DNA of 26,661 bases from an uncultured Prevotellaceae bacterium (GTDB taxonomy: Bacteria; Bacteroidota; Bacteroidia; Bacteroidales; Bacteroidaceae): the NCBI GenBank assembly GCA_937910905.1, contig CALEPV010000008.1:1-26661 (forward strand), written 5' to 3'. A program made the position numbers and the translations under genes. This document shows, piece after piece, positions 16,504 through 24,809 of this stretch. Below the pieces are notes generated by a model, which saw only the letters and a program-made list of their open reading frames with translations, was not told the origin of the DNA and searched no databases. Positions within the stretch are counted from its first letter, which is position 1, and each line of letters begins with the position of its first letter.

Positions 16504-17997
16504 TCAGTTCAGTTTTAGAGATTTGCTCAACGTCAGCTGCACGCCGGTGCTGTTGCCTCGCAGATGGCCGTTGTCCAGTGCAGCGCCCAGCGTTGCCTGC
16601 CATCCAGAGCACCACCAAGGCGTGTAGCTGACCTCGGCCATCAGGCTCGTTTGGCGCTCGGCGTCGTCGAGCGGACGGGTATATATGCCCCAGTTGCGCG
16701 TGAAAGTGGCCAGCGCCCGCCAGTGCCACTGGTCGGACGGGTCGCCCGACATGCCTATGTGCCAGGCCTCGACGCGATTATTGTAGAAGTACAGGTTGTC
16801 CTGCTCGCGGTCGTTGACATACTGGCGGTTGTACAGTGGCGACGTGATTAGAGGGTTGCCCACTGCCATACCGTAGTACTGCCAGCCGGCATAGAGTTTA
16901 TGGTTGTAGTAGTCGTCGCGGCCTGCCATCGCCTCGGGCAGGCTGGGCGTAGCGTCGTGGTACACGGCTCCGCTCTGCTCCCTGGTGTTGAGGTACTCCA
17001 CCACCACCGACGACACAAAGCAGTTGCGGGGCAGCGTGACCTCGCCGCCCAACAGCATATCGTGGATGCCGTACTGCACCGTCAGCTGCGAGTGATCCTC
17101 AAAGAAGCGCTGCCAGTAGGCACGTGCCATCCAGCCCTGACCGTGGTAGCGCAACTGCATCACCCAGTTGCCCAGATGGTTGCCTGAGGAGTTGGGATTG
17201 CTGCCGTCGGTGGCATCGCTGCCCTGGCAGGTCAGTGCGTTCCAGTAGGCACGCAGCCCACTGCCATGATGGTACGTGGTCAACTGGTTGTTGTTGGCAC
17301 GCAGGGTCTTCACGTTGTAGCTTGTTCCGCCGAACTCCGAAGCCATGTCCAGACCTATCTCGTAGGTGAACGGGAAGCGGTCGGGACGGCCGAACTGCCA
17401 GTGCAGGCTCTTCTCGTGATAGCGCGTGTTGCGGGCATAGCGTGTGCCCGCCTTAGCGAACTGCTCCTGCCAGGTGCCGTCGGTCATCAGTCCGTAGGAC
17501 CCGTAGAGGCGCCACTGCCACCAGCCGTGGGTGCTGGGGATGGCAAACCAGTCTATATCGAGGCGTGCCGTGGGTACTGGCGATGCGTTGATGCCGAAGG
17601 TCATGGCGCCACTGCTCAGCTCGTCGTTCTGCACTTCGAGATGCCGTTCTCTGGCTCCCAGGGTGAGTCTCAGCTTGCGCCATCCCAGCTCGGCGTATGC
17701 CTGCTGGATGGCCGCAGTGCGCTCATGGCGTGCAGCGGCAAAGATGTCGAGGCCGTAGCCTAGTCGCCACTGCCGGAGTGAATCGGTTTGCAGGTCGCGG
17801 CTCACGGCCACTCGCACATAAGCCGACGAAGCCCTGTGACTGGCCACACCGTGGCGATTGGCCGTGAGCCACAACGGTGCGACATCGCCCGTCGAGGCGG
17901 TGGCCGATGCTGAGGCGTTCAGTTCCAGCCCCTCCCAGCGCTCCTGCGCCACAGCCGTGGTGGTCACGACAAGTAGCAGCAATAGTAGTCTTCTCAT
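16504..17997 (-). CDS. capsule assembly Wzi-family outer-membrane protein
   Basis: A 497-residue protein with a cleavable signal peptide (to about AVAQ, residue 18) and long stretches of alternating beta-strands rich in Tyr, Trp and Arg, including QAYAELGWRKLRLTLGARE, FAIPSTHGWWQWRLYGSYG and a C-terminal SKSLKLN strand. This is the pattern of the Wzi/capsule-assembly barrel family of Bacteroidota; in E. coli Wzi anchors capsule at the surface. The start codon overlaps the stop of the HAD phosphatase gene (ATGA), so the two are coupled, and the lipoprotein gene follows by two bases. A Wzi-type barrel coupled to inositol-lipid enzymes suggests that the lipid, or a glycan on it, reaches the cell surface. 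Family assignment is from overall pattern and is not certain. Confidence 0.75.
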   Translation of the reverse strand: MRRLLLLLLVVTTTAVAQERWEGLELNASASATASTGDVAPLWLTANRHGVASHRASSAYVRVAVSRDLQTDSLRQWRLGYGLDIFAAARHERTAAIQQAYAELGWRKLRLTLGARERHLEVQNDELSSGAMTFGINASPVPTARLDIDWFAIPSTHGWWQWRLYGSYGLMTDGTWQEQFAKAGTRYARNTRYHEKSLHWQFGRPDRFPFTYEIGLDMASEFGGTSYNVKTLRANNNQLTTYHHGSGLRAYWNALTCQGSDATDGSNPNSSGNHLGNWVMQLRYHGQGWMARAYWQRFFEDHSQLTVQYGIHDMLLGGEVTLPRNCFVSSVVVEYLNTREQSGAVYHDATPSLPEAMAGRDDYYNHKLYAGWQYYGMAVGNPLITSPLYNRQYVNDREQDNLYFYNNRVEAWHIGMSGDPSDQWHWRALATFTRNWGIYTRPLDDAERQTSLMAEVSYTPWWCSGWQATLGAALDNGHLRGNSTGVQLTLSKSLKLN

Positions 17998-18710
17998 ATC
18001 TCTAGCAGTGGTGGCAGTTGTGTTATGGAAGTGATGATGTGCGTGGGTATGCTCTCGTCCACGGTCTCCTCACCCCAGCCGCGACCGCGGATCCACACCG
18101 TCTGACATCCCAGCGATGCGGCGGGCACGATGTCCTTGGAGAAGGAGTCGCCGACGACTACTGTCTCTCCGGCCGGCAGCCCCAGCGCGTCCACGCCCAG
18201 CTGGAAGATGCGCGGGTCGGGCTTGCGTATGCCCACCACGGCACTCTCCACCACGGTCTGGAACATGTCCAGGCGGAAGTCGCTGAGTATCGTACCGATG
18301 TTGCCGTAGAAGTTGCTCACCAGCACCATTGGGTAGTGTGCGGCCAGACGCTGCAGCACGGCACGGCTGGCCGTGAGCACGTCTAGCACATGGTCGTAGC
18401 AGTGACGTGCTATCGCCTCGGCCTTGGCGTCCTGCTGTTCGCGCGATGCCGTCCAGTAGCCGTTGTCGCACAGCCATGCAAGCTCTATCCCCACCTTGAT
18501 GCGCAGCAGCTCCAGCATGTTGTGCTCAGGCCGTATCAGCGGCTGGCGGGCCAGCGTGCGCTCGCCGTGAACATACGCCTGGCGGAACGCCTCGTAGTCT
18601 GTAGCGCCCAGTTCCTGGGCCACATAGCCGTCCCAAAGCACATGCGACCAGTGCACGCTGTCGGTGTCGATGGTGCCGCCGTAGTCGAATATCAGTCCTC
18701 GCGCCTTCAT
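17994..18710 (-). CDS. HAD-superfamily hydrolase, candidate lipid-phosphate phosphatase
   Basis: A 238-residue cytosolic HAD hydrolase. Start chosen at 18710 (MKARGLIFDYGGTIDTD), which overlaps the preceding stop codon (ATGA); longer versions would run through the upstream gene. Motif I is DYGGT: the nucleophile Asp9 is present but the usual second Asp (Asp+2) is Gly11. Motif II is VLVSNFYGN (Ser132), motif III KPDPRIF (Lys163), and motif IV VVGDSFSKDI (Asp188, Asp193). A cap domain lies at about 20-115. In the known bacterial route to phosphatidylinositol the phosphatidylinositol phosphate is dephosphorylated; position between the phosphatidyltransferase and Wzi genes makes that a plausible role, but sequence alone does not fix the substrate. 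Confidence 0.85.
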   Translation of the reverse strand: MKARGLIFDYGGTIDTDSVHWSHVLWDGYVAQELGATDYEAFRQAYVHGERTLARQPLIRPEHNMLELLRIKVGIELAWLCDNGYWTASREQQDAKAEAIARHCYDHVLDVLTASRAVLQRLAAHYPMVLVSNFYGNIGTILSDFRLDMFQTVVESAVVGIRKPDPRIFQLGVDALGLPAGETVVVGDSFSKDIVPAASLGCQTVWIRGRGWGEETVDESIPTHIITSITQLPPLLEI

Positions 18711-19657
18711 GCCAGCAGTTCGTCGGCAAAGCGCCGACTGAATGATTCGTGCTCGTGACGCATGTGCAGGTATATGGCCAGCAGCACTGTGAGTTCGAAT
18801 ACAGGATATATCCAGGGCTCGTCGATGAGGCATGATATGTACAGCACGATGGCACGCGTATTGAACGTCAGTATGTTCGTCCACTTCATCAGCGGCAGGC
18901 TGGCTGCACGGAAACGGTCGCGGAAGTCCTGCGGGATGTCGTCGCCGTATTTGTCCTTCAGTGCCCGCCACAGCCGCTGGAACTGCGGTGTGACCAGCTC
19001 CTGCGTGTGGGTGTAGTTGACATAGAACCACTGGAATATCTTTTCAGTGGCATGGCCACGGAAGGGCATCTGCTCGTACTTCTGTTTCTGCTGGGCATAG
19101 TGGTCGAACTCGCTGCCGGCCTTGCCTTTGAGGAAGTATAGGTGAATGTTGCGGTAGTAGTCGGCCAGCTGGCACTCGTAGGTGTGCGCGCCGAAGCCGG
19201 CCACGGCGCAGAGCACGAATATCCACAGCCCCCATGTATGGTCGGGGCATAGGGGTATGGGCTTATTGAAGAGACGCAGGCTGATGAAGAAGTATATGGG
19301 TATGAACCACACGTCGGACGAGGCACCATCGAGTATGCGTCCCAGCTGTGTCTTCTTGCCCGTCATGCGTGCCAGTTGGCCGTCGGCGCTGTCGTAGAAG
19401 TTGGCCCACATCAGCAGCAGTACGCCGCAGAGATTGAGCAACACGCCCTGCGTGGTGTCGGCATCGAAGTAGAACATCACTCCAGCCGCAGCGCCGAGGA
19501 TCATGGAGAGCACCGTCACCGTGTTGGGGTGGATGTCAAAGTGATTGAAGAACAACGCCCAGCGGTATCCTATCGGGCGCGTGAATACAATGTCGAGCCA
19601 TTCTTCGGTGTCTTGCGACTTGAAGGTAGAGCTTACATCATGTTGCTGTTCTGTCAT
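18707..19657 (-). CDS. CDP-alcohol phosphatidyltransferase, probable PI(P) synthase
   Basis: Integral membrane enzyme that replaces CMP on a CDP-activated lipid with an alcohol, here most likely inositol phosphate. The family motif is clear: DSADGQLAR (89-97), then Gly106, Asp110 and Asp115. In most family members the last two Asp are three residues apart; here they are four apart (DGASSD). The protein has 316 residues, about six hydrophobic segments and a long charged loop (about 175-255). Its last codon overlaps the HAD gene start, and the ATP-grasp gene ends 10 bases upstream. In Bacteroides an inositol-lipid cluster has the same combination with inositol synthase. Whether the acceptor lipid is diacylglycerol or ceramide cannot be told. 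Confidence 0.87.
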   Translation of the reverse strand: MTEQQHDVSSTFKSQDTEEWLDIVFTRPIGYRWALFFNHFDIHPNTVTVLSMILGAAAGVMFYFDADTTQGVLLNLCGVLLLMWANFYDSADGQLARMTGKKTQLGRILDGASSDVWFIPIYFFISLRLFNKPIPLCPDHTWGLWIFVLCAVAGFGAHTYECQLADYYRNIHLYFLKGKAGSEFDHYAQQKQKYEQMPFRGHATEKIFQWFYVNYTHTQELVTPQFQRLWRALKDKYGDDIPQDFRDRFRAASLPLMKWTNILTFNTRAIVLYISCLIDEPWIYPVFELTVLLAIYLHMRHEHESFSRRFADELLA

Positions 19658-19667
19658 GGTTATGTTG

Positions 19668-20537
19668 TTATTTGATGTTATTGTTCACTATATGGTCTGC
19701 GATGCACTGCGCTATGGCTGTGGCAGCAGCAGTGCGGCAACGGCTGAAGCTGGGCCAGTCGTTGAAGTCGATGATGCACACAGAGCCGTCGGCCCGCACC
19801 ACACAGTCGCCCCCATACACGGGCAGGCCCAGACGGTCGGCCAGGCGGTCGGCACAGGCGTGCAATGCCGCAGCATCCAACGGATAGCCGCGGGCGGGGC
19901 CGTTGACGGCCTCCAGGCCAAACTTGCTGTGGGCGGCATCGGCCACATCGCAGTCGAAGAATCCCGTACCTGCCACACCGTAGAACTTTATCAGGTCGCC
20001 CACCACGTGCTCGGAGCAGTGAACCTGCGTGATGTCCCGCCCTGCGAAGCGGGCATAGACGCGACGTGCCTCATCGTGGTCGCGGGCCAGCACCACGTCG
20101 TCGTGTACCTGCGAATGTCCCTGACAACGCTTCATCCACAAGGGGAAGCGCAGCGTCAGCGTCTCGACATCGGCAGCACAGACCAGCACCACCGACCGCG
20201 CAGCCGGCACGCCGCACAGCTGCATGGCCTCGTCGACGGCCGTGCGCGACGAGCTGGCCATGATGCCGCGGGCACTGTTGGCATACAGCCGCTGGTCCAG
20301 CGCTGCATCGCTGGCTATGGCATTCAGTATGTCCTCGTCGCGGGTCATGGTGTAGATGGCCCCCACCCTGTCCAACCCTTGGGCTGCAACGGCATGAATC
20401 TCGGCCACGGACGACAGGCGCACCACACTGTGGCCCATTTGCTCCAGCTCATGCGCCACTGTCTCGAAGATAGCGGTGTCGGCATCGCCCATGTTGGGCG
20501 AGTCGATGGCACTGCGACGTATTCCTATGATGTCCAT
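19668..20537 (-). CDS. ATP-grasp family protein of the inositol-lipid cluster
   Basis: A 289-residue soluble protein with an ATP-grasp/RimK-like plan. A nucleotide-binding lysine occurs in FPLWMKRCQG (Lys136), hinge-type acidic residues follow, and the metal-binding end reads YGGDCVVRADG (241-251) and CIIDFNDWPSF (254-264). The N-terminal half (about 1-100) resembles a pre-ATP-grasp domain with ANSARGIMASSSRT. Such enzymes join a carboxylate to an amine or thiol, or phosphorylate, using ATP. A substrate is not evident. It lies 21 bases downstream of the nucleotidyltransferase and 10 bases upstream of the phosphatidyltransferase gene, so it probably modifies an inositol-lipid intermediate or headgroup; that is inference. 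Confidence 0.75.
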   Translation of the reverse strand: MDIIGIRRSAIDSPNMGDADTAIFETVAHELEQMGHSVVRLSSVAEIHAVAAQGLDRVGAIYTMTRDEDILNAIASDAALDQRLYANSARGIMASSSRTAVDEAMQLCGVPAARSVVLVCAADVETLTLRFPLWMKRCQGHSQVHDDVVLARDHDEARRVYARFAGRDITQVHCSEHVVGDLIKFYGVAGTGFFDCDVADAAHSKFGLEAVNGPARGYPLDAAALHACADRLADRLGLPVYGGDCVVRADGSVCIIDFNDWPSFSRCRTAAATAIAQCIADHIVNNNIK

Positions 20538-20558
20538 TGCGGTGGCGGGCTGATGAGG

Positions 20559-21302
20559 TTATGATGCTGCTCGTGACTGGCTCAGGAACTCCTCTGCCTT
20601 GGCTATGTCGCTGGCATGATCCACATCCAGTATCTTGCTGAACGGCCACGCCTGCAGGTGCAGGCCGTCGGCCACCAGCGCACGTTGGAAGTTGCGCATA
20701 CGGCTCTGTCCCTGTTCTATACAGCGGTCCAACGTGGGGAAGGCGGTGTGGCTCAAGCCATAGATGCCGCCCGAAATATACTTGGCCCCCTCTGGTCTCC
20801 CGGTGGGGGGCGTGTCGTGGAAGCCCGTGACGCGCAGGGTCTCGTCGGTAGACAGCCACAGCGGGCGCTCGTCATCGACGTAGTCGGTCACAGCCATCAG
20901 CCCGTCGAGCTCGGCTGGAGCCTCGGCGAAAGTACGGACGTAGTCGGCAAACTCGTCCTCGCGAAATACGGTGTCGACCGTCGTGAGGCAGAAACGGCCC
21001 TCGCCCAGCAGCGGGCGCAGGGCGTGGAAGCTGTGCATGGAGCTGGGCGTAGTGCGAACCACCATGCGCAGCGGCAGGCCTTGAGCCTGTAGTTGGCGCA
21101 CATGCTCCTGTGTCAGAGGCGTAAGGTTGTTGGTGATTAGCACTATCTCGCTGGCACCGTTGCTCATAAAGACGCGTATCAGCCTATCGAGCATCGGCTC
21201 GCCCAGCAGCCTGACCAGCGGCTTGGGCAGCTCTATGCCCTCCTGGGCAAGGCGGGAGCCCTCGCCCGCAGCCAGTATCGCGAATTTCATTGCAGCATTC
21301 AT
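20559..21302 (-). CDS. nucleotidyltransferase (NTP_transferase family)
   Basis: A 247-residue sugar-phosphate-type nucleotidyltransferase. The N-terminus has the signature FAILAAGEGSRL (7-18) and PKPL (26-29), followed by a metal-binding Asp in CLTTVDT (Asp110), a GGIYG segment and a C-terminal ILDVDHASDIAKAEEFL that closes the Rossmann-like fold. The start is either 21302 (MNAAMKF) or 21290 (MKF); the former leaves three bases after the flippase-like gene. Enzymes of this fold make CDP-inositol, CDP-glycerol or NDP-sugars. With inositol synthase and a CDP-alcohol transferase in the same cluster, activation of inositol phosphate or a headgroup sugar is the likely role. Confidence 0.85.
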   Translation of the reverse strand: MNAAMKFAILAAGEGSRLAQEGIELPKPLVRLLGEPMLDRLIRVFMSNGASEIVLITNNLTPLTQEHVRQLQAQGLPLRMVVRTTPSSMHSFHALRPLLGEGRFCLTTVDTVFREDEFADYVRTFAEAPAELDGLMAVTDYVDDERPLWLSTDETLRVTGFHDTPPTGRPEGAKYISGGIYGLSHTAFPTLDRCIEQGQSRMRNFQRALVADGLHLQAWPFSKILDVDHASDIAKAEEFLSQSRAAS

Positions 21303-21305
21303 AGT

Positions 21306-22319
21306 CTATTGTATATTGTCTGTCCTGGGGCGGTTGCCCACGCGCATCAGCGCCAGGCCCGCCACGGTGAAAAACAGCTCGCGTACACGGCAGATAAGCG
21401 ACACAAACAGGCCCAGGGCATTGGTCATGCCCATCTGAGCCATCGACAGTGCGAAGCCTCCCTCGCGTCCGCCCAGCTGCATGGGTATGAAGCCGAGCAG
21501 GTTGGCAAACAGCGATGTGAATGCCAGGATGAGTACACTGTACAGCAACATCTCCGCGCCACCCTGCCCTCCATCGAAGATTATCAGCAGGAAGTATATC
21601 TCCAGCGACTGCATCATGCGCCCCGCATACTCCACCAGCAGCGACGCGTAGAAGCTCTTGCGGTTCTGCCCCTGTAGGGCAGCTATCTGGCTGTCTATAT
21701 TGCTGATGTCCTCGTCGTGGCGCTCGGCGAAGCGGTGCGCCCAGCCTCGGCAGCCAGGTATGTGGCCCACGAAGTTGACCAGTTTGCGCAGCAGGCCGTT
21801 GCGGTAGCCCTTGACAAAGAAGTAGATGCCCGCGCCGCAGAACAGCCCCGACAGCGTAAGCACTATGGCCATGGCCGTGTCCAGAGGCATGAACAGCAGG
21901 TAGAGCACTATGGCCGTGACCCAGTACCAGAAGTGGGTGAAGACGTGCGTCATGGCAAAAAGCAGCACCGACGACGTGGCGCGCTGCACTCCGACGTAGG
22001 GTGTGAGCTCCATAATCTTGTACGGTTCGCCGCCCAGCAGACCGATGGGTGTGGCATAGTTCATGGCAAAGCCTGAAACAGTGAACTTCAGCAGCCGCAT
22101 GAACGACACGCCTACATCGCCGCTGCCACGCAGGATGACCCACCACGTGAGGGCATTCATCGTGTAGAGCACCACCCACAGCACACCGATGGCCACCAGC
22201 CACCAGCCGGCGTGGGTCAGGTCGTGCCACAGCTGCGCGAAGCTCACATCAAACGTGAGCAGCATGATGACTACTGCCGCAGCACCTATCAGAAAGAATA
22301 TATTGCGCGCTTTTGCCAA
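21306..22319 (-). CDS. LPG_synthase_TM/UPF0104-family membrane protein, flippase-like
   Basis: A 337-residue polytopic membrane protein with about eight hydrophobic segments. It resembles the transmembrane domain of lysylphosphatidylglycerol synthase (MprF) and the UPF0104 group. The typical pieces are LYTMNALTWWVILRGSGD with GFAMNYATPIGLLGGEPYKI early, then QLGGREGGFALSMAQMG and a final region with RVRELFFTVAGL. Members lacking the soluble catalytic domain are thought to move lipids or lipid-linked precursors across membranes. It is the first gene of the eight-gene minus-strand run, 22 bases from a promoter box, and 130 bases from divergent pflB. Transport of the inositol lipid is inferred. 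Confidence 0.83.
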   Translation of the reverse strand: MAKARNIFFLIGAAAVVIMLLTFDVSFAQLWHDLTHAGWWLVAIGVLWVVLYTMNALTWWVILRGSGDVGVSFMRLLKFTVSGFAMNYATPIGLLGGEPYKIMELTPYVGVQRATSSVLLFAMTHVFTHFWYWVTAIVLYLLFMPLDTAMAIVLTLSGLFCGAGIYFFVKGYRNGLLRKLVNFVGHIPGCRGWAHRFAERHDEDISNIDSQIAALQGQNRKSFYASLLVEYAGRMMQSLEIYFLLIIFDGGQGGAEMLLYSVLILAFTSLFANLLGFIPMQLGGREGGFALSMAQMGMTNALGLFVSLICRVRELFFTVAGLALMRVGNRPRTDNIQ

Positions 22320-22340
22320 TACGTGTCTGTTTTTTCACTG

Positions 22341-22348
22341 CAAAGGTA
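22341..22348 (-). promoter_or_regulatory. promoter -7 candidate for the lipid operon
   Basis: TACCTTTG on the minus strand matches TAnnTTTG and ends 22 bases before the start codon at 22319, so the leader would be short. No good -33 element is seen at the usual distance. The divergent pflB box has the same eight bases. Confidence 0.55.
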
Positions 22349-22376
22349 ACGATATTTTATCAAATGTTCATCATCA

Positions 22377-22409
22377 GTTGTGCATTCTCCATCTTTTATG
22401 TTACCTTTG
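22377..22409 (+). promoter_or_regulatory. pflB promoter candidate
   Basis: GTTG (22377-22380) and TACCTTTG (22402-22409) are 21 bases apart, a fair match to the Bacteroidota promoter. The start codon of pflB is 40 bases beyond the box, leaving a leader of about 33 bases. Confidence 0.65.
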
Positions 22410-22449
22410 CGGCGAATTAAGCACAGTATCAATAACCAACATCTACATT

Positions 22450-24702
22450 ATGGCATTACCAAACGCATGGCGCGGTTTCCGTGGAGTCAAATGGCTCGAC
22501 GAAGTGAACGTGCGCGACTTCATTCAGAACAACTACACGCCCTACGACGGCGACGAGAGCTTCCTCACCGGCCCTACCGAGACTACCAATATCCTCTGGG
22601 GTAAGCTGCAGGAGCTGCAGCGCCAGGAGCGTGCCAAGGGCGGCGTGCTTGACATGGAGACCGAGGTGGTCAGCAGCATGACAGCCTACGGGCCTGGCTA
22701 CATCGACCCAGAGACTAAGGACCTGGAGCGCATCGTGGGTCTGCAGACCGACAAGCCACTGAAGCGTGCCTTCATGCCCTTCGGCGGTATCAACATGGCT
22801 GAGCAAGCTTGCAAGACCTATGGCTACGAGCCCTCGCCCAAGCTCCACGAGATTTTCACCAAGTACTGCAAGACGCACAACGACGGCGTGTTCGACGCTT
22901 ACACCGACGAGATGAAGCGCGTGCGCCACAACCACATCCTCACCGGACTGCCCGACACATACGGCCGCGGCCGCATCGTGGGCGACTATCGCCGTGTGGC
23001 TCTGTACGGTATAGACTTCCTCATTGAGCAGAAGGAGATAGACAAGTACAACTGCGGCAAGCGCAGCATGAGCGAGGAGATCATCCGCCTGCGCGAGGAG
23101 ATATCCATGCAAATCAAGGCTCTTAAGGAGATGAAGAAGATGGCCGAGATCTACGGCTTCGACATCTCCCAGCCCGCCGAGAACGCACGCGAGGCTGTGC
23201 AGTGGCTCTACTTCGGCTACCTCGCTGCCATCAAGACACAGAACGGCGCTGCAATGTCGGTGGGCCGTGTATCGACCTTCCTCGACATCTACATCACCCG
23301 CGACCTGCAGGAAGGCACCCTCACCGAGAGCGAGGCACAGGAGCTCATCGACCATCTGGTGATGAAGTTCCGCATGGTGAAGTTTGCACGCATACCTTCA
23401 TACAACGAAATCTTCAGCGGCGACCCCGTGTGGGCTACACTCGAAGTGGCCGGTATCGGTCAGGACGGCCGTCACCAGGTGACGAAGAACTGCTACCGTT
23501 TCCTCCACACACTGGAGAACATGGGGCCTTCGCCCGAGCCGAACCTCACCGTGCTCTACTCCCCGCGTCTACCTGAGACCTTCAAGCACTACGCAGCCAA
23601 GGTCAGCGTCGAGACCAGCTCAATACAGTACGAGAACGACGACGTGATGCGTCCCATCTGGGGCGATGACTACAGCATCTGCTGCTGCGTCAGCGCCACA
23701 CAGACCGGTAAGGAGATGCAGTTCTTCGGCGCTCGTGCCAACATGGCCAAGACACTCCTCTATGCCATCAACGGCGGTGTCGATGCCAAGACACGCGAAC
23801 AGTGCGGCCCCAAGTTCCGCCCAATCACCTCGGAGTACCTCACATGGGAGGAGCTGGAACCACGCTTCCGCGATATGCTCGACTGGCTGGCCGACGTCTA
23901 CGTGAACACCCTGAACCTCATCCACTACATGCACGACAAGTACTTCTACGAGGCTGCTGAGATGGCCCTCATAGACACCGACGTGCGCCGCACCTTCGCC
24001 ACCGGCATCGCAGGCTTCTCACACGTGGTCGACAGCATCTGCGCCGTGAAGTACGCCAAGGTGAAGATTATACGCGATGAGACAGGCTTCAACGTAGACT
24101 ATGTGACCGAGGGCGACTACCCACGCTACGGCAACGACGACGACCGTGCCGACGAGGTGGCAGTATGGGTGCTCAAGACCTTCCTGGCCAAGATCAAGCG
24201 TCACCGCACATACCGCAACTCCGAGCCCACAACCTCTATCCTCACCATCACATCCAACGTGGTATACGGTAAGTACACCGGCAACCTGCCCGACGGCCGT
24301 CGTGCCGGCGCTCCGCTCAGCCCTGGTGCCAACCCAAGCTACGGTGCAGAGAAGAACGGTCTGCTCGCCTCGCTCAACAGCGTGGCCAAGATACCATACG
24401 AGTACGCACTCGACGGCATCAGCAACACCCAGACCATTGCTCCCAACACACTCGGCAAGACCGATGAGGAGCGTGCCTACACACTGGTACGCGTGATGGA
24501 CGGCTACTTCTCCAAGGGTGCACACCACCTTAACGTGAACGTCTTTGGTGTGGACAAGCTCCGCGACGCTATGGAGCACCCAGAGAAGCCCGAGTACGCC
24601 AACTTCACCATCCGCGTCAGCGGCTACGCCGTGAAGTTCATCGATCTGACCCGCGAGCAACAGGAAGACGTGATTGCACGCAGCGCCCACGAGCGCATGT
24701 AA
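22450..24702 (+). CDS. pflB: formate C-acetyltransferase (pyruvate formate-lyase)
   Basis: Glycyl-radical enzyme that converts pyruvate and CoA to acetyl-CoA and formate under anaerobic conditions. The start at 22450 (MALPNAWRGFRGVKW) fits family N-termini and lies just downstream of the promoter; an in-frame extension upstream overlaps the divergent gene and is not real. The 750-residue protein has the catalytic Cys pair at 412-413 within ICCCVSATQTGKEMQFFGARAN; Cys411 is an extra third Cys where E. coli has Ala. The radical Gly725 is in IRVSGYAVKF, 25 residues from the end. All core features of genuine PFL rather than diol dehydratases are present. Unusually, the activating-enzyme gene is 1.09 kb downstream rather than adjacent. 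Confidence 0.97.
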   Translation: MALPNAWRGFRGVKWLDEVNVRDFIQNNYTPYDGDESFLTGPTETTNILWGKLQELQRQERAKGGVLDMETEVVSSMTAYGPGYIDPETKDLERIVGLQTDKPLKRAFMPFGGINMAEQACKTYGYEPSPKLHEIFTKYCKTHNDGVFDAYTDEMKRVRHNHILTGLPDTYGRGRIVGDYRRVALYGIDFLIEQKEIDKYNCGKRSMSEEIIRLREEISMQIKALKEMKKMAEIYGFDISQPAENAREAVQWLYFGYLAAIKTQNGAAMSVGRVSTFLDIYITRDLQEGTLTESEAQELIDHLVMKFRMVKFARIPSYNEIFSGDPVWATLEVAGIGQDGRHQVTKNCYRFLHTLENMGPSPEPNLTVLYSPRLPETFKHYAAKVSVETSSIQYENDDVMRPIWGDDYSICCCVSATQTGKEMQFFGARANMAKTLLYAINGGVDAKTREQCGPKFRPITSEYLTWEELEPRFRDMLDWLADVYVNTLNLIHYMHDKYFYEAAEMALIDTDVRRTFATGIAGFSHVVDSICAVKYAKVKIIRDETGFNVDYVTEGDYPRYGNDDDRADEVAVWVLKTFLAKIKRHRTYRNSEPTTSILTITSNVVYGKYTGNLPDGRRAGAPLSPGANPSYGAEKNGLLASLNSVAKIPYEYALDGISNTQTIAPNTLGKTDEERAYTLVRVMDGYFSKGAHHLNVNVFGVDKLRDAMEHPEKPEYANFTIRVSGYAVKFIDLTREQQEDVIARSAHERM

Positions 24703-24809
24703 GGCAAATCTGAATCGCTACAGGTACGCCAATCCGCAACGTAGAGATACATATGCCTGCAGCAAGCTGATACGCATTTACGGCGTAGAGCGACACTACC
24801 ATATTAATT

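Noticed and set aside
16502..16729. N-terminal extension of the small lipoprotein
   Set aside because: It overlaps the end of the Wzi-like gene, is Arg-rich, and the lipoprotein signal peptide begins only at 16501.
18711..19031. N-terminal extension of the HAD hydrolase
   Set aside because: It overlaps the CDP-alcohol transferase gene; motif I starts at residue 7 from the chosen Met, which is the normal position.
22189..22449. N-terminal extension of PflB
   Set aside because: It covers the divergent flippase-like gene and both promoters; family N-termini begin at MALPNAWRGF.
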